Below, one piece after another: positions 26,359 to 36,692 of a stretch of 64,000 nt of DNA. The stretch lies in NCBI RefSeq assembly GCF_020731355.1, contig NZ_JAJFZK010000007.1:186001-250000 (forward strand), written 5' to 3'. The position numbers and the translations under genes were made by a program. Position 1 is the stretch's first letter; every line of letters begins with the position of its first letter. Under the pieces are notes generated by a model. That model was not told where the DNA came from. It did no database searches and worked only from the letters and a program-made list of their open reading frames with translations. Source of the stretch: Bacillus sp. REN16. GTDB lineage: Bacteria; Bacillota; Bacilli; Bacillales; Bacillaceae_L.

Positions 26359-27768
26359 TTATTTTACAATATGAATTGGAGTTCCTAAAGCAACTTCCGC
26401 TGCTTCCATTGTAATTTCACCAAGAGTTGGATGAGCGTGAATTGTCATTGCGATATCTTCCGCTGTCATTCCTGCTTCAACAGCAATACCTAATTCGGAA
26501 ATAATATCCGATGCACTTTCTCCAGCTACTTGAGCACCAATGAGAAGTCCATCTTCTTTACGAGTAATGAGCTTCACGAAACCATCAGTTGCTTCAAGAG
26601 CTAGGGCACGGCCATTTGCAGCATATGGGAATTTAGCTGCTACAATTTCAATGCCTTCGTCTTTCGCTTGTTGCTCTGTGTAACCAACAGTAGCAAGTTC
26701 AGGTTCAGAGAACACAACTGCCGGAATTCCTAAGTAGTCAATTTCAGATGTCTCACCTGCAATTGCTTCTGCTGCAATTTTACCTTCATATGAAGCTTTA
26801 TGAGCTAATTGAGGTCCAGGTACAATATCGCCAATTGCGAAAATATTGCTTACGCTAGTACGACATTGTTTATCAATTTCGATAACGCCTCTTTCGTTCA
26901 TTTTAACACCTGCAAGCTCTAAGCCAAGCTCGTCAGTATTAGGACGACGTCCAACCATTACGAATACATAATCTGCATCGATGGATTGTTCTTCACCTTT
27001 TGCTTCATACTTCACGGTAACACCAGTTTCGGTTTCTTCAACACCTTTAGCTAGTGCTTTTGTAATGATTTCAGCGCCTTTACTCTTCAGATTCTTCTTC
27101 ACAAGTGCAGTCATTTGCTTTTCAAATCCAAGAAGAATGTCATCAGCACCTTCTAGAATTGTTACTTGTGAGCCAAAGTTTGCATAAGCTCCTCCAAGCT
27201 CAATACCAATAACACCGCCGCCGATTACAACGATTTTTTCCGGTACTTCTTGAAGTGCTAGTGCACCTGTTGAATCGAGTACACGTTTTGAATATTTAAA
27301 AGATGGTATCTCGATTGGACGAGATCCAGTAGCAATAATTGCATTTTTGAAGTTATACGTTTGTGCTGAGTTTTCACTCATTACACGTAAAGAGTTAGCA
27401 TCAACGAAGAATGCCTCCCCTTGAACAACGTCAACTTTATTCCCTTTTAAAAGTCCAGCTACTCCACCAGTTAATTTCTTTACAACACCATCTTTAAATG
27501 CTTGAACCTTAGAAAAATCAAGGGTAACATTGTCAGCTTTGATTCCCATTGATTCAGAATTTTTAGCTGTTTCATAACGGTGTCCTGCGGAGATTAGTGC
27601 CTTAGATGGGATACATCCAACGTTAAGACAAACACCACCAACAGTAGCTTTCTCTACGATGGTTACCTTTTGTCCAAGTTGTGCTGCACGAATCGCCGCA
27701 ACATATCCACCAGGGCCAGCACCAATAACTATTGTGTCTGTTTCGATCGGAAAATCTCCTACTACCAT
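26359..27768 (-). CDS. pdhD: PdhD, dihydrolipoamide dehydrogenase (E3)
   Basis: FAD flavoprotein that reoxidises dihydrolipoyl groups of the pyruvate dehydrogenase complex with NAD+. It has 469 residues. FAD-binding [15 protein letters not shown], redox disulfide [18 protein letters not shown]-binding [20 protein letters not shown], and C-terminal HAHPTLGE with the catalytic His are visible. The ATG at 27768 is about 11 nt after GGAGG. It is the last gene of pdhA-B-C-D, 6 bp after pdhC. Confidence 0.97.
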   Translation of the reverse strand: MVVGDFPIETDTIVIGAGPGGYVAAIRAAQLGQKVTIVEKATVGGVCLNVGCIPSKALISAGHRYETAKNSESMGIKADNVTLDFSKVQAFKDGVVKKLTGGVAGLLKGNKVDVVQGEAFFVDANSLRVMSENSAQTYNFKNAIIATGSRPIEIPSFKYSKRVLDSTGALALQEVPEKIVVIGGGVIGIELGGAYANFGSQVTILEGADDILLGFEKQMTALVKKNLKSKGAEIITKALAKGVEETETGVTVKYEAKGEEQSIDADYVFVMVGRRPNTDELGLELAGVKMNERGVIEIDKQCRTSVSNIFAIGDIVPGPQLAHKASYEGKIAAEAIAGETSEIDYLGIPAVVFSEPELATVGYTEQQAKDEGIEIVAAKFPYAANGRALALEATDGFVKLITRKEDGLLIGAQVAGESASDIISELGIAVEAGMTAEDIAMTIHAHPTLGEITMEAAEVALGTPIHIVK

Positions 27769-27774
27769 GTTTAA

Positions 27775-29067
27775 TTACGCCTCCATTAATAATAATTGTG
27801 GGTCATTTAACAAGCGTTTAATTTGGTTGAGTGCGTTTTGAGCAGTAGCCCCATCAATCATACGGTGGTCAAAGCTTAGTGATACAGCAAGTACCGGAGC
27901 TACAACAATCTCACCATTTTTTACAACTGGTTTTTCCGCAATACGACCGATACCTAAGATTGCAACCTCAGGGTGGTTAATAACAGGAGTGAACCATTGT
28001 CCGCCTGCCGATCCAATATTGCTTATTGTACATGATGCACCCTTCATTTCATCAGGAGCAAGCTTACCATCACGGGCCTTAACTGCTAATTCATTAATTT
28101 CATTTGAAATTGTGAAAATTGATTTACGATCTGCATCTTTAACAACTGGTACAAGAAGTCCTCTATCTGTATCCGCAGCAATACCGATATTAAAGTAATG
28201 CTTATGAATAATTTCATCAGTTGCATCATCTAGTGATGTATTTAATGCAGGGAATTCACGCAATGCTGAAGTTAATGCCTTAACTACATAAGGAAGATAT
28301 GTTAATTTAATACCTTTTTCAGCAGCAACTGCTTTGAACTTCTTACGGTGAGCAACCAATTCAGTTACATCAACTTCGTCCATTAATGTAACATGTGGAG
28401 CCGTATGTTTTGAGTTAACCATAGCCTTAGCGATTGCTTTACGAATTCCACTCATTTTTTCACGAGTTTCTGGATATTGACCAGCTGGAATTGGTTGTTT
28501 CGCAGGAGCTTTAGCTGTCTCCTCAGGAGCTGCTTGTGATGTTTGGGCAACCTGGCTGTCTTGCGCAACAGTTGCACCACCAGAAAGGAATGCGTCAATA
28601 TCTGACTTCATTATTCTACCATTATCGCCACTTCCTGCAACCTTTTTAATATCAATTCCTTTTTCACGTGCATATTTTCGAACTGATGGCATTGCAATTA
28701 TGCGGCGGTTTTCGTCCACATCCGCTGCAGGTTGAGAAGTTTCAGACGAACTCTCTGTTGCTTGAACTTGTGCTTCTTCTTTAGGTGCCTCTTGAGATTC
28801 CTCACCTTTAAATTGAATGTCCTCATATCCAGGAGCATCAAATTTTATTAGAGTATCACCTACAATTGCAACAGTACCTTCTTCAACTAGAACTTCGAGT
28901 ACCTTCCCTTTAACAGGTGAAGGAATTTCTACTACTGCTTTATCATTTTGAACCTCACAAAGAACATCGTCCTCATTTACTTCATCGCCTGGTTTTACAA
29001 ACCATTTTACGATTTCACCTTCATGGATACCTTCACCGATATCTGGCAACTTAAATTCAAATGCCAC
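27775..29067 (-). CDS. pdhC: PdhC, dihydrolipoamide acetyltransferase (E2)
   Basis: Core of the pyruvate dehydrogenase complex; transfers the acetyl group to CoA. It has 430 residues with one lipoyl domain (lipoyl-Lys43 in [10 protein letters not shown]), an Ala/Glu/Gln-rich linker, the E1/E3-binding domain at about 125-161 ([15 protein letters not shown]), a second linker, and the catalytic domain ending with SFDHRMIDG. It starts with GTG at 29067, 8 nt after GGAGG. A family B repeat lies between pdhB and this gene. Confidence 0.96.
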   Translation of the reverse strand: MAFEFKLPDIGEGIHEGEIVKWFVKPGDEVNEDDVLCEVQNDKAVVEIPSPVKGKVLEVLVEEGTVAIVGDTLIKFDAPGYEDIQFKGEESQEAPKEEAQVQATESSSETSQPAADVDENRRIIAMPSVRKYAREKGIDIKKVAGSGDNGRIMKSDIDAFLSGGATVAQDSQVAQTSQAAPEETAKAPAKQPIPAGQYPETREKMSGIRKAIAKAMVNSKHTAPHVTLMDEVDVTELVAHRKKFKAVAAEKGIKLTYLPYVVKALTSALREFPALNTSLDDATDEIIHKHYFNIGIAADTDRGLLVPVVKDADRKSIFTISNEINELAVKARDGKLAPDEMKGASCTISNIGSAGGQWFTPVINHPEVAILGIGRIAEKPVVKNGEIVVAPVLAVSLSFDHRMIDGATAQNALNQIKRLLNDPQLLLMEA

Positions 29068-29214
29068 GGTATTCGCCTCCTATATAGTAAGTTATTTCAA
29101 TTCAAATATGCCTTGGTGCACGACTCTACACATGAAGTTATTACTTTTGTTATCCGTACACCAACGGCTTTTTAGTTGTAATTGGGATTATAGTTCCCAT
29201 TTTCGTTTAATAAA
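29068..29214. other. pdhB-pdhC spacer outside the repeat
   Basis: These bases hold the pdhC ribosome site. A short ATGCCTTGGTGCACGACTC near 29108 weakly resembles the outer end of family B and may be a decayed remnant. No gene is seen. Confidence 0.4.
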
Positions 29215-29405
29215 TCAAATGCGCCTTGGCGTATTTGTGCCCAGATTTTTTCGAGCTCGCTCGAAAAGTTACCTTTGAAAATCTGTGGCATCCGCCGAAG
29301 GCTTTAACTTTATTCAGACGGAATTTGAACCCTGACTGAATTGTATTCTTTAGTTGCATTCATCCACTTATAGAATTGGGAGACTTCTGCTGAATAAAGT
29401 TAAAA
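29215..29405 (-). repeat. Family B repeat, copy B1, inside the pdh operon
   Basis: Read on the minus strand it begins at the pdhB stop with an end module (29405-29355), a hairpin region with CTGAATAAAGTT, then the core AAGCCTTCGGCGGATGCCAC, AGATTTTCAAAGG, the palindrome TTTTCGAGCGAGCTCGAAAA, and ends ACGCCAAGGCGCATTTGA. It matches B2 almost base for base over the core. It separates pdhB from pdhC by more than 300 bp. Confidence 0.88.
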
Positions 29406-30377
29406 GTTCAATACTTTCTTAGCTGTTTCAATTACATCTTTGAAGTTTGGTAACCAAACTGATTCTGCTTGCGAGAATGCGAATACTGTATCAGGTGCAG
29501 CTACACGTAATACAGGAGCTTCTAGGCTTAAGATTGCACGGTCATTTATTTCTGCAACTACGTTTGCTGCAATACCCGCTTGTTTTTGAGCTTCTTGAAC
29601 AACGATGGCTCGTCCTGTTTTTTCAACAGAAGCAATGATTGTCGGAATATCTAGTGGGCTTACAGTACGGAGGTCAATAACTTCTGCAGAAACACCCTCT
29701 TTTTCTAACTCAGTTGCAGCTTTTAAGCACTCATGTACCATTGCCCCATAAGAAATCATAGTTAGGTCTGTACCTTCACGCTTTACCTCAGCTTTTCCTA
29801 ACTCGATTGTGTATTCACCCTCTGGAACTTCCTGACGGAATGAACGATAAAGTTTCATATGCTCAAGGAAGACAACAGGGTCGTTATCACGAATGGCTGC
29901 AATCAATAGACCTTTTGCATCATATGGTGTTGATGGAATAACAACCTTTACACCAGGCTGTTGAGCAATTAGCCCTTCCAAGCTATCTGCGTGAAGTTCT
30001 GGTGTATGTACACCTCCACCGAATGGTGAACGAATCGTTACTGGAGCACTGTAACGTCCGCCTGAACGATAACGCAGACGAGCTAATTGGCCACTAATGG
30101 AATCCATTACTTCGTAAACAAATCCAAAGAACTGGATTTCTGGAACGGGACGGAAACCTTCTAAACTTAAACCAACAGCAAGCCCACCAATCCCTGATTC
30201 AGCAAGTGGCGTATCAAATACACGATCTTCACCGAATTCAGCCTGTAGACCTTCAGTTGCACGGAACACACCGCCGTTAACACCAACGTCTTCTCCAAAA
30301 ACTAAGACATTTGGGTCATTTTTTAATTCTGTGCGTAACGCATCAGTGATTGCTTGAATCATTGTCATTTGCGCCAT
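29400..30377 (-). CDS. pdhB: PdhB, pyruvate dehydrogenase E1 beta subunit
   Basis: Beta subunit of the thiamine-diphosphate-dependent E1 component, 325 residues. It starts [20 protein letters not shown] and shows [18 protein letters not shown], with [18 protein letters not shown] further on. The transketolase C-terminal domain occupies about 195-325. It follows pdhA by 3 bp, so the two E1 subunits are translationally linked. The stop codon TAA is the first part of the family B repeat that follows. Confidence 0.97.
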   Translation of the reverse strand: MAQMTMIQAITDALRTELKNDPNVLVFGEDVGVNGGVFRATEGLQAEFGEDRVFDTPLAESGIGGLAVGLSLEGFRPVPEIQFFGFVYEVMDSISGQLARLRYRSGGRYSAPVTIRSPFGGGVHTPELHADSLEGLIAQQPGVKVVIPSTPYDAKGLLIAAIRDNDPVVFLEHMKLYRSFRQEVPEGEYTIELGKAEVKREGTDLTMISYGAMVHECLKAATELEKEGVSAEVIDLRTVSPLDIPTIIASVEKTGRAIVVQEAQKQAGIAANVVAEINDRAILSLEAPVLRVAAPDTVFAFSQAESVWLPNFKDVIETAKKVLNF

Positions 30378-30380
30378 GGC

Positions 30381-31514
<1,134 letters not shown>

Positions 31515-31713
31515 CTATTTTCTTTAATACAAAACATACAGCATTAGGTTACCCAAATATATCTTTTCAAAGACATCTTTTATCCTGGCTTACGTAGTCT
31601 TTAAGATGTAATGACTTATCGTTATGCTCGAAAAGGATATTCTGACTCCTAAATGAAGCTGTATTAATTATTTTGGTAAAGCAATTAATACAACTGCTCT
31701 CTATCCATTTCCA

Positions 31714-31742
31714 AGTTTACAACAATGATAGAAAGTCGTCAA
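31714..31742 (-). promoter_or_regulatory. Sigma-A promoter for pdhABCD
   Basis: On the minus strand, TTGACG (31737-31742) and TAAACT (31714-31719) are separated by 17 bases. The resulting leader would be about 215 nt. Confidence 0.6.
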
Positions 31743-31888
31743 ATTGTTTGTTTACTGTTTTATTACTTGTACATATTTTTTATTATTTTACACTTTTATC
31801 CAATTTAAAAATCTGTATCAGTACACACTTTGCATCTGTATCATAAGAAATATAGTTTTCACGATTTTTTTAATTTGTTAATGGGTAA

Positions 31889-31928
31889 AAAACCATTAGA
31901 AAAGGACTACCAGTAATGATAGCCCTTT
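31889..31928 (-). terminator. ykyA terminator
   Basis: A 9-bp stem with one mismatch (31901-31909 with 31920-31928) lies just after the stop; the minus-strand tail is T-rich but interrupted. Confidence 0.5.
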
Positions 31929-31942
31929 CATCATATGTATTT

Positions 31943-32614
31943 TTATTCCTCTTCAAAGACAACTTCCAGTCCAGCATTTTTATAGAATGAAACCTTAGCT
32001 TTGTTGTATTCCTCAGTTAATTTATTAAAGGCCTCATTTGCTGAAACCACTTTCTCATAGGTTTCGTTGATCAGATTGATTTGTTGTTCTAATTCTTCTA
32101 ATGTTAAATCTTCATTTTGGAACATTTCATATAATTTCTTATCATGTCCAATTGCTTCTGTGTAAGCGGAATATAACTCCTCATAACTATCATAACGCTG
32201 ATTCATTAAAGTACCTAAAGCATCCGCCTCTTCTTTAACATTTTCTTCTTTAATCTCGGAAATTAGAGAATCAATTTTTTGAAACTCTTTTTTGGAGGCC
32301 TTTATACTTTCGTGCTCATTGTTAATTCTAGATTCTCGGTCAGCCACAATGGTTAGAGCCTCATTAGATAACGAAACGATTTGATCAAATTCTTTCATAC
32401 CTAATGTTAAAATTTCATCATAAAGCTCTTTTTCCTTTTTCTCTAACTCCACTAATGGATCTTGTTGTTTTTCAAAGTCTCTTTCAACTGAGACAACTTT
32501 TTCTAATGTCTCATAAATTTGTTCTTCAGGTGATGGTCCGCCCATACATCCCATTAAGAGAAAAACCATACAAATTAAAACAATTGAAAGTTTAAATGTT
32601 GTTTTATTTTTCAA
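31943..32614 (-). CDS. ykyA: YkyA, putative cell-wall-binding lipoprotein
   Basis: A 223-residue lipoprotein; the signal MKNKTTFKLSIVLICMVFLL is followed by lipobox LMGC. The mature part is strongly charged and helical, probably a long coiled coil (about 28-215), as expected for the YkyA family. It starts with TTG at 32614, about 7 nt after GGGGAG. It lies between defB and pdhA as in B. subtilis. Function beyond envelope location is unknown. Confidence 0.9.
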   Translation of the reverse strand: MKNKTTFKLSIVLICMVFLLMGCMGGPSPEEQIYETLEKVVSVERDFEKQQDPLVELEKKEKELYDEILTLGMKEFDQIVSLSNEALTIVADRESRINNEHESIKASKKEFQKIDSLISEIKEENVKEEADALGTLMNQRYDSYEELYSAYTEAIGHDKKLYEMFQNEDLTLEELEQQINLINETYEKVVSANEAFNKLTEEYNKAKVSFYKNAGLEVVFEEE

Positions 32615-32822
32615 GATCTGCTCCCCCTTAGATACTTACAATATACTATATAATAATATGTTTTCATAACAGAAATTTATAATTTGGTTTATTTTTAAAT
32701 ATATTAGTCTATCCAGGCTTTAGAACAAGGTTGACCATCATACTTTTGTATTCTAAAAAGATGGGACCTTTGGTAAACTTAAACATACAAAATAAGCATC
32801 AGGATCAGGAAGTGATAACAAA

Positions 32823-33374
32823 ATGATTACTATGGAAAATATAATCCGTGAAGGCCATCCAACATTACGAAAAGTGGCAAAAGAGGTAACTTTACCGGCA
32901 TCAGCAGAAGACCGAAAAATTTTAAAAGACCTCATTGAATATGTAAAAAACAGTCAGAACCCAGAAATTGCAGAACAATATGGGCTCAGACCGGGAATTG
33001 GGCTTGCCGCACCACAGATTAACGTTTCGAAGCGAATGATTGCCATTCATCTTAAGGAAAATGATATTCTTTATAGCTATGCTCTGTTCAATCCAAAGAT
33101 TATTAGACATTCTGTTAAAAAGATTTATTTAACGGCTGGAGAGGGATGCTTATCGGTTGACCGGGCTGTACCAGGCTTTGTTCCTCGCTATGCGAAAATC
33201 AAGGTGAAAGGAACTAATCTGGATGGTGAAGAAGTCTTTATGGAACTTCAGGGTCTGGCGGCTATTTGTTTCCAGCATGAGATTGATCATTTAAATGGCA
33301 TTATGTTTTATGACCATATTAATGAAGAAGATCCATTTGCTGAACCAGATCATGCAATTCCAATTGAACGGTAA
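32823..33374 (+). CDS. defB: Peptide deformylase (YkrB/DefB type)
   Basis: Metalloprotease-like enzyme that removes the N-formyl group from new polypeptides. It has 183 residues and is of the Gram-positive type with inserted loops. The three family motifs are seen: GIGLAAPQI, EGCLSV (metal Cys) and QHEIDHLNG (two His ligands and catalytic Glu). The ATG at 32823 gives MITMENIIREGHPTLRKVAK, matching the B. subtilis YkrB N-terminus as I recall it. It is divergent from ykyA. Confidence 0.96.
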   Translation: MITMENIIREGHPTLRKVAKEVTLPASAEDRKILKDLIEYVKNSQNPEIAEQYGLRPGIGLAAPQINVSKRMIAIHLKENDILYSYALFNPKIIRHSVKKIYLTAGEGCLSVDRAVPGFVPRYAKIKVKGTNLDGEEVFMELQGLAAICFQHEIDHLNGIMFYDHINEEDPFAEPDHAIPIER

Positions 33375-33377
33375 AGG

Positions 33378-33412
33378 AAGTACCGATGTGCAAAGCATGT
33401 CGGTGCTTTTTC
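33378..33412 (+). terminator. defB terminator
   Basis: An imperfect stem (33378-33390 with 33396-33408) ends in GTGCTTTTT shortly after the defB stop. Confidence 0.6.
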
Positions 33413-33534
33413 AATGATTACTTCCAATTATTTGCCATGATAATCCATCCTTTTTTTTCACATACTAAGGACAAATTCATATATCGCATCGATTATAGAA
33501 TGTTTAAAGTATCAAAAAAAGGGAGATGATAGTC

Positions 33535-33606
33535 ATGCTAAAAAAGTTACGGGAAAAATTAATTAAGCAGTGGCAGGATTTATTAAAAAGGAAGTCGATT
33601 GCTTAA
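33535..33606 (+). CDS. Candidate 23-residue cationic amphipathic peptide
   Basis: A short open frame, MLKKLREKLIKQWQDLLKRK followed by SIA, with a strong ribosome site (GGGAG, 9 nt before the ATG). The peptide has Leu/Ile/Trp at positions 2, 5, 9, 10, 13, 16, 17 alternating with Lys/Arg, so it would form an amphipathic helix of high positive charge. A hairpin (33628-33652) follows. No promoter was assigned with confidence. I do not know this peptide. It may be a membrane-active or regulatory peptide, or chance. Confidence 0.5.
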   Translation: MLKKLREKLIKQWQDLLKRKSIA

Positions 33607-33901
33607 TTCATGAGAAAGAAATATATAGAGCCCTTCGAAATTCGGAGGGTTCGTTATATACTAACCTTCTTATTAATGATATAATTAATCTTTAGGTGTA
33701 CGGTTTTTTGAACTTCATCCTTAATCGGCTTTATCGAAAAATCAAAGTATTCGCCTCTAATTTACCCCCTCTTTTTACCTATTTAGGACACATTGATAAG
33801 AATTATTTTGGAAAAGCAAGAAAAAACATGAAAATCATGTTATATTTTTATATAATAGAAAAAGTTACTCTAACTTTCGGAAATTAAGGAGAGATTTGGC
33901 A
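33607..33901. other. Spacer upstream of rpoY
   Basis: This spacer holds the hairpin after the small peptide gene (33628-33652, 11 bp with wobble pairs) and an AT-rich region with a TATAAT-like box near 33852 that may belong to the rpoY-rnjA promoter. A 63-codon frame at 33696 has no ribosome site and low-complexity codon use. Confidence 0.5.
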
Positions 33902-34111
33902 ATGATTTTTAAAGTTTACTACCAAGAAGATGCTTATGAAGTTCCTGTAAGAGAAAATACAAAAACAATGTATATTGAAGCAGAATCTCAAGTTGAGGTA
34001 CGCAAAAAATTAAAGGAACGGAAAATAAACATTGAATATATTCAAAAAGTGGAAAGTGCCTATCTTGAATATGAAAAACTAAATGAAGATTATAAAGTAT
34101 TGGAGATTTGA
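33902..34111 (+). CDS. rpoY: RpoY (YkzG), RNA polymerase epsilon subunit
   Basis: Small accessory subunit of RNA polymerase, 69 residues, starting MIFKVYYQEDAYEVPVRENT and ending EDYKVLEI, characteristic of the epsilon (YkzG) family. The ATG at 33902 is about 10 nt after AAGGAG; an in-frame TTG at 33896 is possible but less like the family. The gene is 6 bp upstream of rnjA in one operon, as in other Bacillaceae. Confidence 0.94.
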   Translation: MIFKVYYQEDAYEVPVRENTKTMYIEAESQVEVRKKLKERKINIEYIQKVESAYLEYEKLNEDYKVLEI

Positions 34112-34117
34112 TGAATT

Positions 34118-35785
34118 ATGAAATTTGTTAAGAACGATCAAACAGCTGTTTTCGCCTTAGGTGGACTCGGGGAAATTGGTAAAAACACTTATGGCGTGCA
34201 GTTTCAGGATGAAATCATCCTGATCGATGCTGGAATTAAGTTTCCAGAGGACGAGCTGTTGGGAATCGACTATGTGATTCCTGATTATAGCTTTCTTGTT
34301 AAAAACGAAGATAAAATTAAGGGATTATTTATAACCCATGGACATGAGGACCATATCGGCGGTATTCCTTATTTACTTCGAGAAATTAATGTACCAATCT
34401 ACGGCGGAAAACTTGCCTTAGGTTTAATTCGAAACAAGTTAGAAGAGCACGGGCTACTCCGTCAGGCAAAGCTTATCGAAATTAAAGAAGATGACATCAT
34501 AAAGTTCCGTAAAACATCGGTGACTTTTTTCAGAACAACACATAGTATTCCTGATTCATATGGGATTGTCGTAAAGACTCCCCCTGGACAAATCGTACAT
34601 ACAGGAGATTTCAAATTTGATTTCACACCTGTTGGGGAACCTGCAAACCTGCAAAAGATGGCAGAAATCGGTAAAGAAGGAGTTCTATGCTTACTATCTG
34701 ACAGTACGAATGCGGAAATACCTCATTTCACAATGTCTGAAAGACGTGTTGGTGAAAGTATTCAGGATATTTTCCGTACTGTAGATGGCCGAATTATTTT
34801 CGCTACTTTCGCATCAAATATTCATCGCCTTCAACAGGTTGTTGAAGCCGCTGTTCAAAATGATCGAAAAATTGCCGTTTTCGGAAGAAGTATGGAATCT
34901 GCAATTACAATTGGGTATGACCTTGGTTATATTCAATGCCCGAAGGATACTTTTATTGATGCAAACCAAATAAACCGTCTTCCTGCCAATAAAGTAGTTA
35001 TTCTCTGTACAGGGAGCCAAGGTGAATCAATGGCAGCCCTTTCAAGAATTGCCAATGGCACACACCGACAAATTCAAATTATTCCTGGGGATACAGTTGT
35101 ATTTTCATCTTCTCCTATTCCAGGGAATACACTAAGTGTTAGTCGAATCATCAATATGCTATATCGTGCAGGCGCCGATGTAATCCATGGACCATTAAGT
35201 AATATTCATACATCCGGTCATGGTGGTCAAGAAGAGCAAAAATTAATGCTTCGCCTTATGCAGCCAAAATACTTTATGCCAATTCATGGTGAATACCGTA
35301 TGCAAATCATGCATGCAAAATCTGCTGTTGATTGTGGTGTAAATAAGGAAAATTGCTTTATTATGGATAATGGTGAAGTTCTTGCTTTAAGTGAAAATGA
35401 AGCGGCCGTTGCTGGTAAGATTCCTTCAGGTAATGTGTATATCGATGGCAGTGGTATTGGCGATATTGGAAATATTGTATTACGCGACCGCCGTATTCTT
35501 TCTGAAGAGGGTCTCGTTATTGTTGTTGTAAGTATTAATATGAAGGACTTTAAAATTGCTGCAGGTCCTGATTTAATTTCGCGTGGATTTGTGTATATGC
35601 GTGAATCTGGCGATTTAATCAATGATGCACAAAGTCTGATTTCTAAGCATTTAAATAAAGTAATGGAGCGTCGTACGACACAATGGTCTGAAATTAAGAA
35701 TGAAATCACAGATACGCTTGCTCCTTTCCTATATGAGAAGACAAAACGTCGCCCGATGATCTTACCAATCATCATGGAAGTTTAA
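34118..35785 (+). CDS. rnjA: RnjA, ribonuclease J1
   Basis: Zinc-dependent 5'-exo/endoribonuclease of the metallo-beta-lactamase/beta-CASP group, central to mRNA decay and rRNA maturation. It has 555 residues. The metal-binding motif HGHEDHIGG is at 74-82, and a downstream [10 protein letters not shown] and PIHGE carry later motif residues. The ribosome site GGAG is rather far from the ATG. It is cotranscribed with rpoY and has its own terminator. Its product is a known partner of SR1P-GapA. Confidence 0.97.
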   Translation: MKFVKNDQTAVFALGGLGEIGKNTYGVQFQDEIILIDAGIKFPEDELLGIDYVIPDYSFLVKNEDKIKGLFITHGHEDHIGGIPYLLREINVPIYGGKLALGLIRNKLEEHGLLRQAKLIEIKEDDIIKFRKTSVTFFRTTHSIPDSYGIVVKTPPGQIVHTGDFKFDFTPVGEPANLQKMAEIGKEGVLCLLSDSTNAEIPHFTMSERRVGESIQDIFRTVDGRIIFATFASNIHRLQQVVEAAVQNDRKIAVFGRSMESAITIGYDLGYIQCPKDTFIDANQINRLPANKVVILCTGSQGESMAALSRIANGTHRQIQIIPGDTVVFSSSPIPGNTLSVSRIINMLYRAGADVIHGPLSNIHTSGHGGQEEQKLMLRLMQPKYFMPIHGEYRMQIMHAKSAVDCGVNKENCFIMDNGEVLALSENEAAVAGKIPSGNVYIDGSGIGDIGNIVLRDRRILSEEGLVIVVVSINMKDFKIAAGPDLISRGFVYMRESGDLINDAQSLISKHLNKVMERRTTQWSEIKNEITDTLAPFLYEKTKRRPMILPIIMEV

Positions 35786-35821
35786 TTCGTTCTCATTTAA
35801 ACCTATATTCAATGTTGATCT

Positions 35822-35850
35822 CCCACTGAGCCTTCCTCAGTGGGTTTTTT
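35822..35850 (+). terminator. rnjA terminator
   Basis: A perfect 9-bp stem (35822-35830 with 35836-35844) with a following run of six T residues. Confidence 0.9.
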
Positions 35851-35857
35851 AATTTCA

Positions 35858-35884
35858 TCAAAAAAACGCCTCATATGAGACGTT
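35858..35884 (-). terminator. ktrC terminator
   Basis: AACGCCTCA and TGAGACGTT pair at the ktrC stop codon, and seven T residues follow on the minus strand. Confidence 0.75.
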
Positions 35885-36548
35885 ATTCTTCGATAAGGTT
35901 CTTTTCGAAACGGCTGATGTCTGTATCAGCTCCGATAATGATTAGAATATCTCCTTTATGTATTTGCTCGGTTGCTTGTGGAGATACGATGATATTTTTT
36001 CCCCTTTTCATCGCTACTATAGTTACCCCATATTTAGCACGCACATCTAATTCAATTAATGATTTCCCATTAATTTTCTGTCCTGCCACAATTTCAATGA
36101 TACTATGCTCATCAGAAAGCTCTAAATAATCTAATACATTATTTGAAATAATATTATGGGCAATCCGTCTTCCCATATCACGTTCCGGGTGGACAATCTT
36201 ATCTGCACCAATTTTACTTAAAATTTTCTCATGGTAATCGTTTTGTGCTTTTACCCAAATTTGTTTGACCCCTAATTCCTTAAGGATAATGGTTGTTAAA
36301 ATACTTGCTTTAAGGTTATCCCCGATTGCCACAATGACTAGGTCAAAATTACGGATCCCAATACTTTTTAGCACAGATTCATCCGTAGAATCACCTACAA
36401 CCGCATGAGAAGCAATAGACTGATATTCATTCACTTTATCTTCATCAATGTCCATGGCCATAACTTCCATGCCTTCATCACTCAATGCCCGGCAAATACT
36501 TCCACCGAACCGACCAAGACCAATGACCGCAAATTCCTTTTTATTCAC
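35883..36548 (-). CDS. ktrC: KtrC, K+ channel gating (RCK) subunit
   Basis: Cytoplasmic subunit that gates a Ktr potassium channel in response to nucleotides and c-di-AMP. It has 221 residues: an N-terminal RCK_N Rossmann domain with VIGLGRFGGSICRALSDEGM (nucleotide-binding glycines) and a C-terminal RCK_C domain (about 140-221) that in the family binds c-di-AMP. It starts with GTG at 36548 with a weak GGGGGA upstream. The channel subunit gene (ktrD) is not in the window. Confidence 0.93.
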   Translation of the reverse strand: MNKKEFAVIGLGRFGGSICRALSDEGMEVMAMDIDEDKVNEYQSIASHAVVGDSTDESVLKSIGIRNFDLVIVAIGDNLKASILTTIILKELGVKQIWVKAQNDYHEKILSKIGADKIVHPERDMGRRIAHNIISNNVLDYLELSDEHSIIEIVAGQKINGKSLIELDVRAKYGVTIVAMKRGKNIIVSPQATEQIHKGDILIIIGADTDISRFEKNLIEE

Positions 36549-36644
36549 TGCGATTCCCCCATCAATTTGATGATACCACCCATTTTAACATAAATAATGA
36601 ATAATGTGGAAGCACCATAAAACCGTTTATTCGTTTCCTGTTTA

Positions 36645-36683
36645 CATAAAAAATGAAAGGACAACTTAAAAGCCGTCCTTTCA
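36645..36683 (-). terminator. Terminator of the ABC exporter operon
   Basis: A perfect 9-bp stem (36654-36662 with 36675-36683) with a T tract on the minus strand. Confidence 0.8.
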
Positions 36684-36692
36684 TCCTTAATC

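Noticed and set aside
33504-33526. SigB-like GTTTAA-13-GGGAGA before the 23-residue peptide
   Set aside because: The -10 part coincides with the ribosome site, so transcription would start at the start codon; chance match more likely.
33696-33887. A 63-codon frame upstream of rpoY
   Set aside because: It lacks a ribosome site, has atypical AT-driven composition and covers the likely rpoY promoter.
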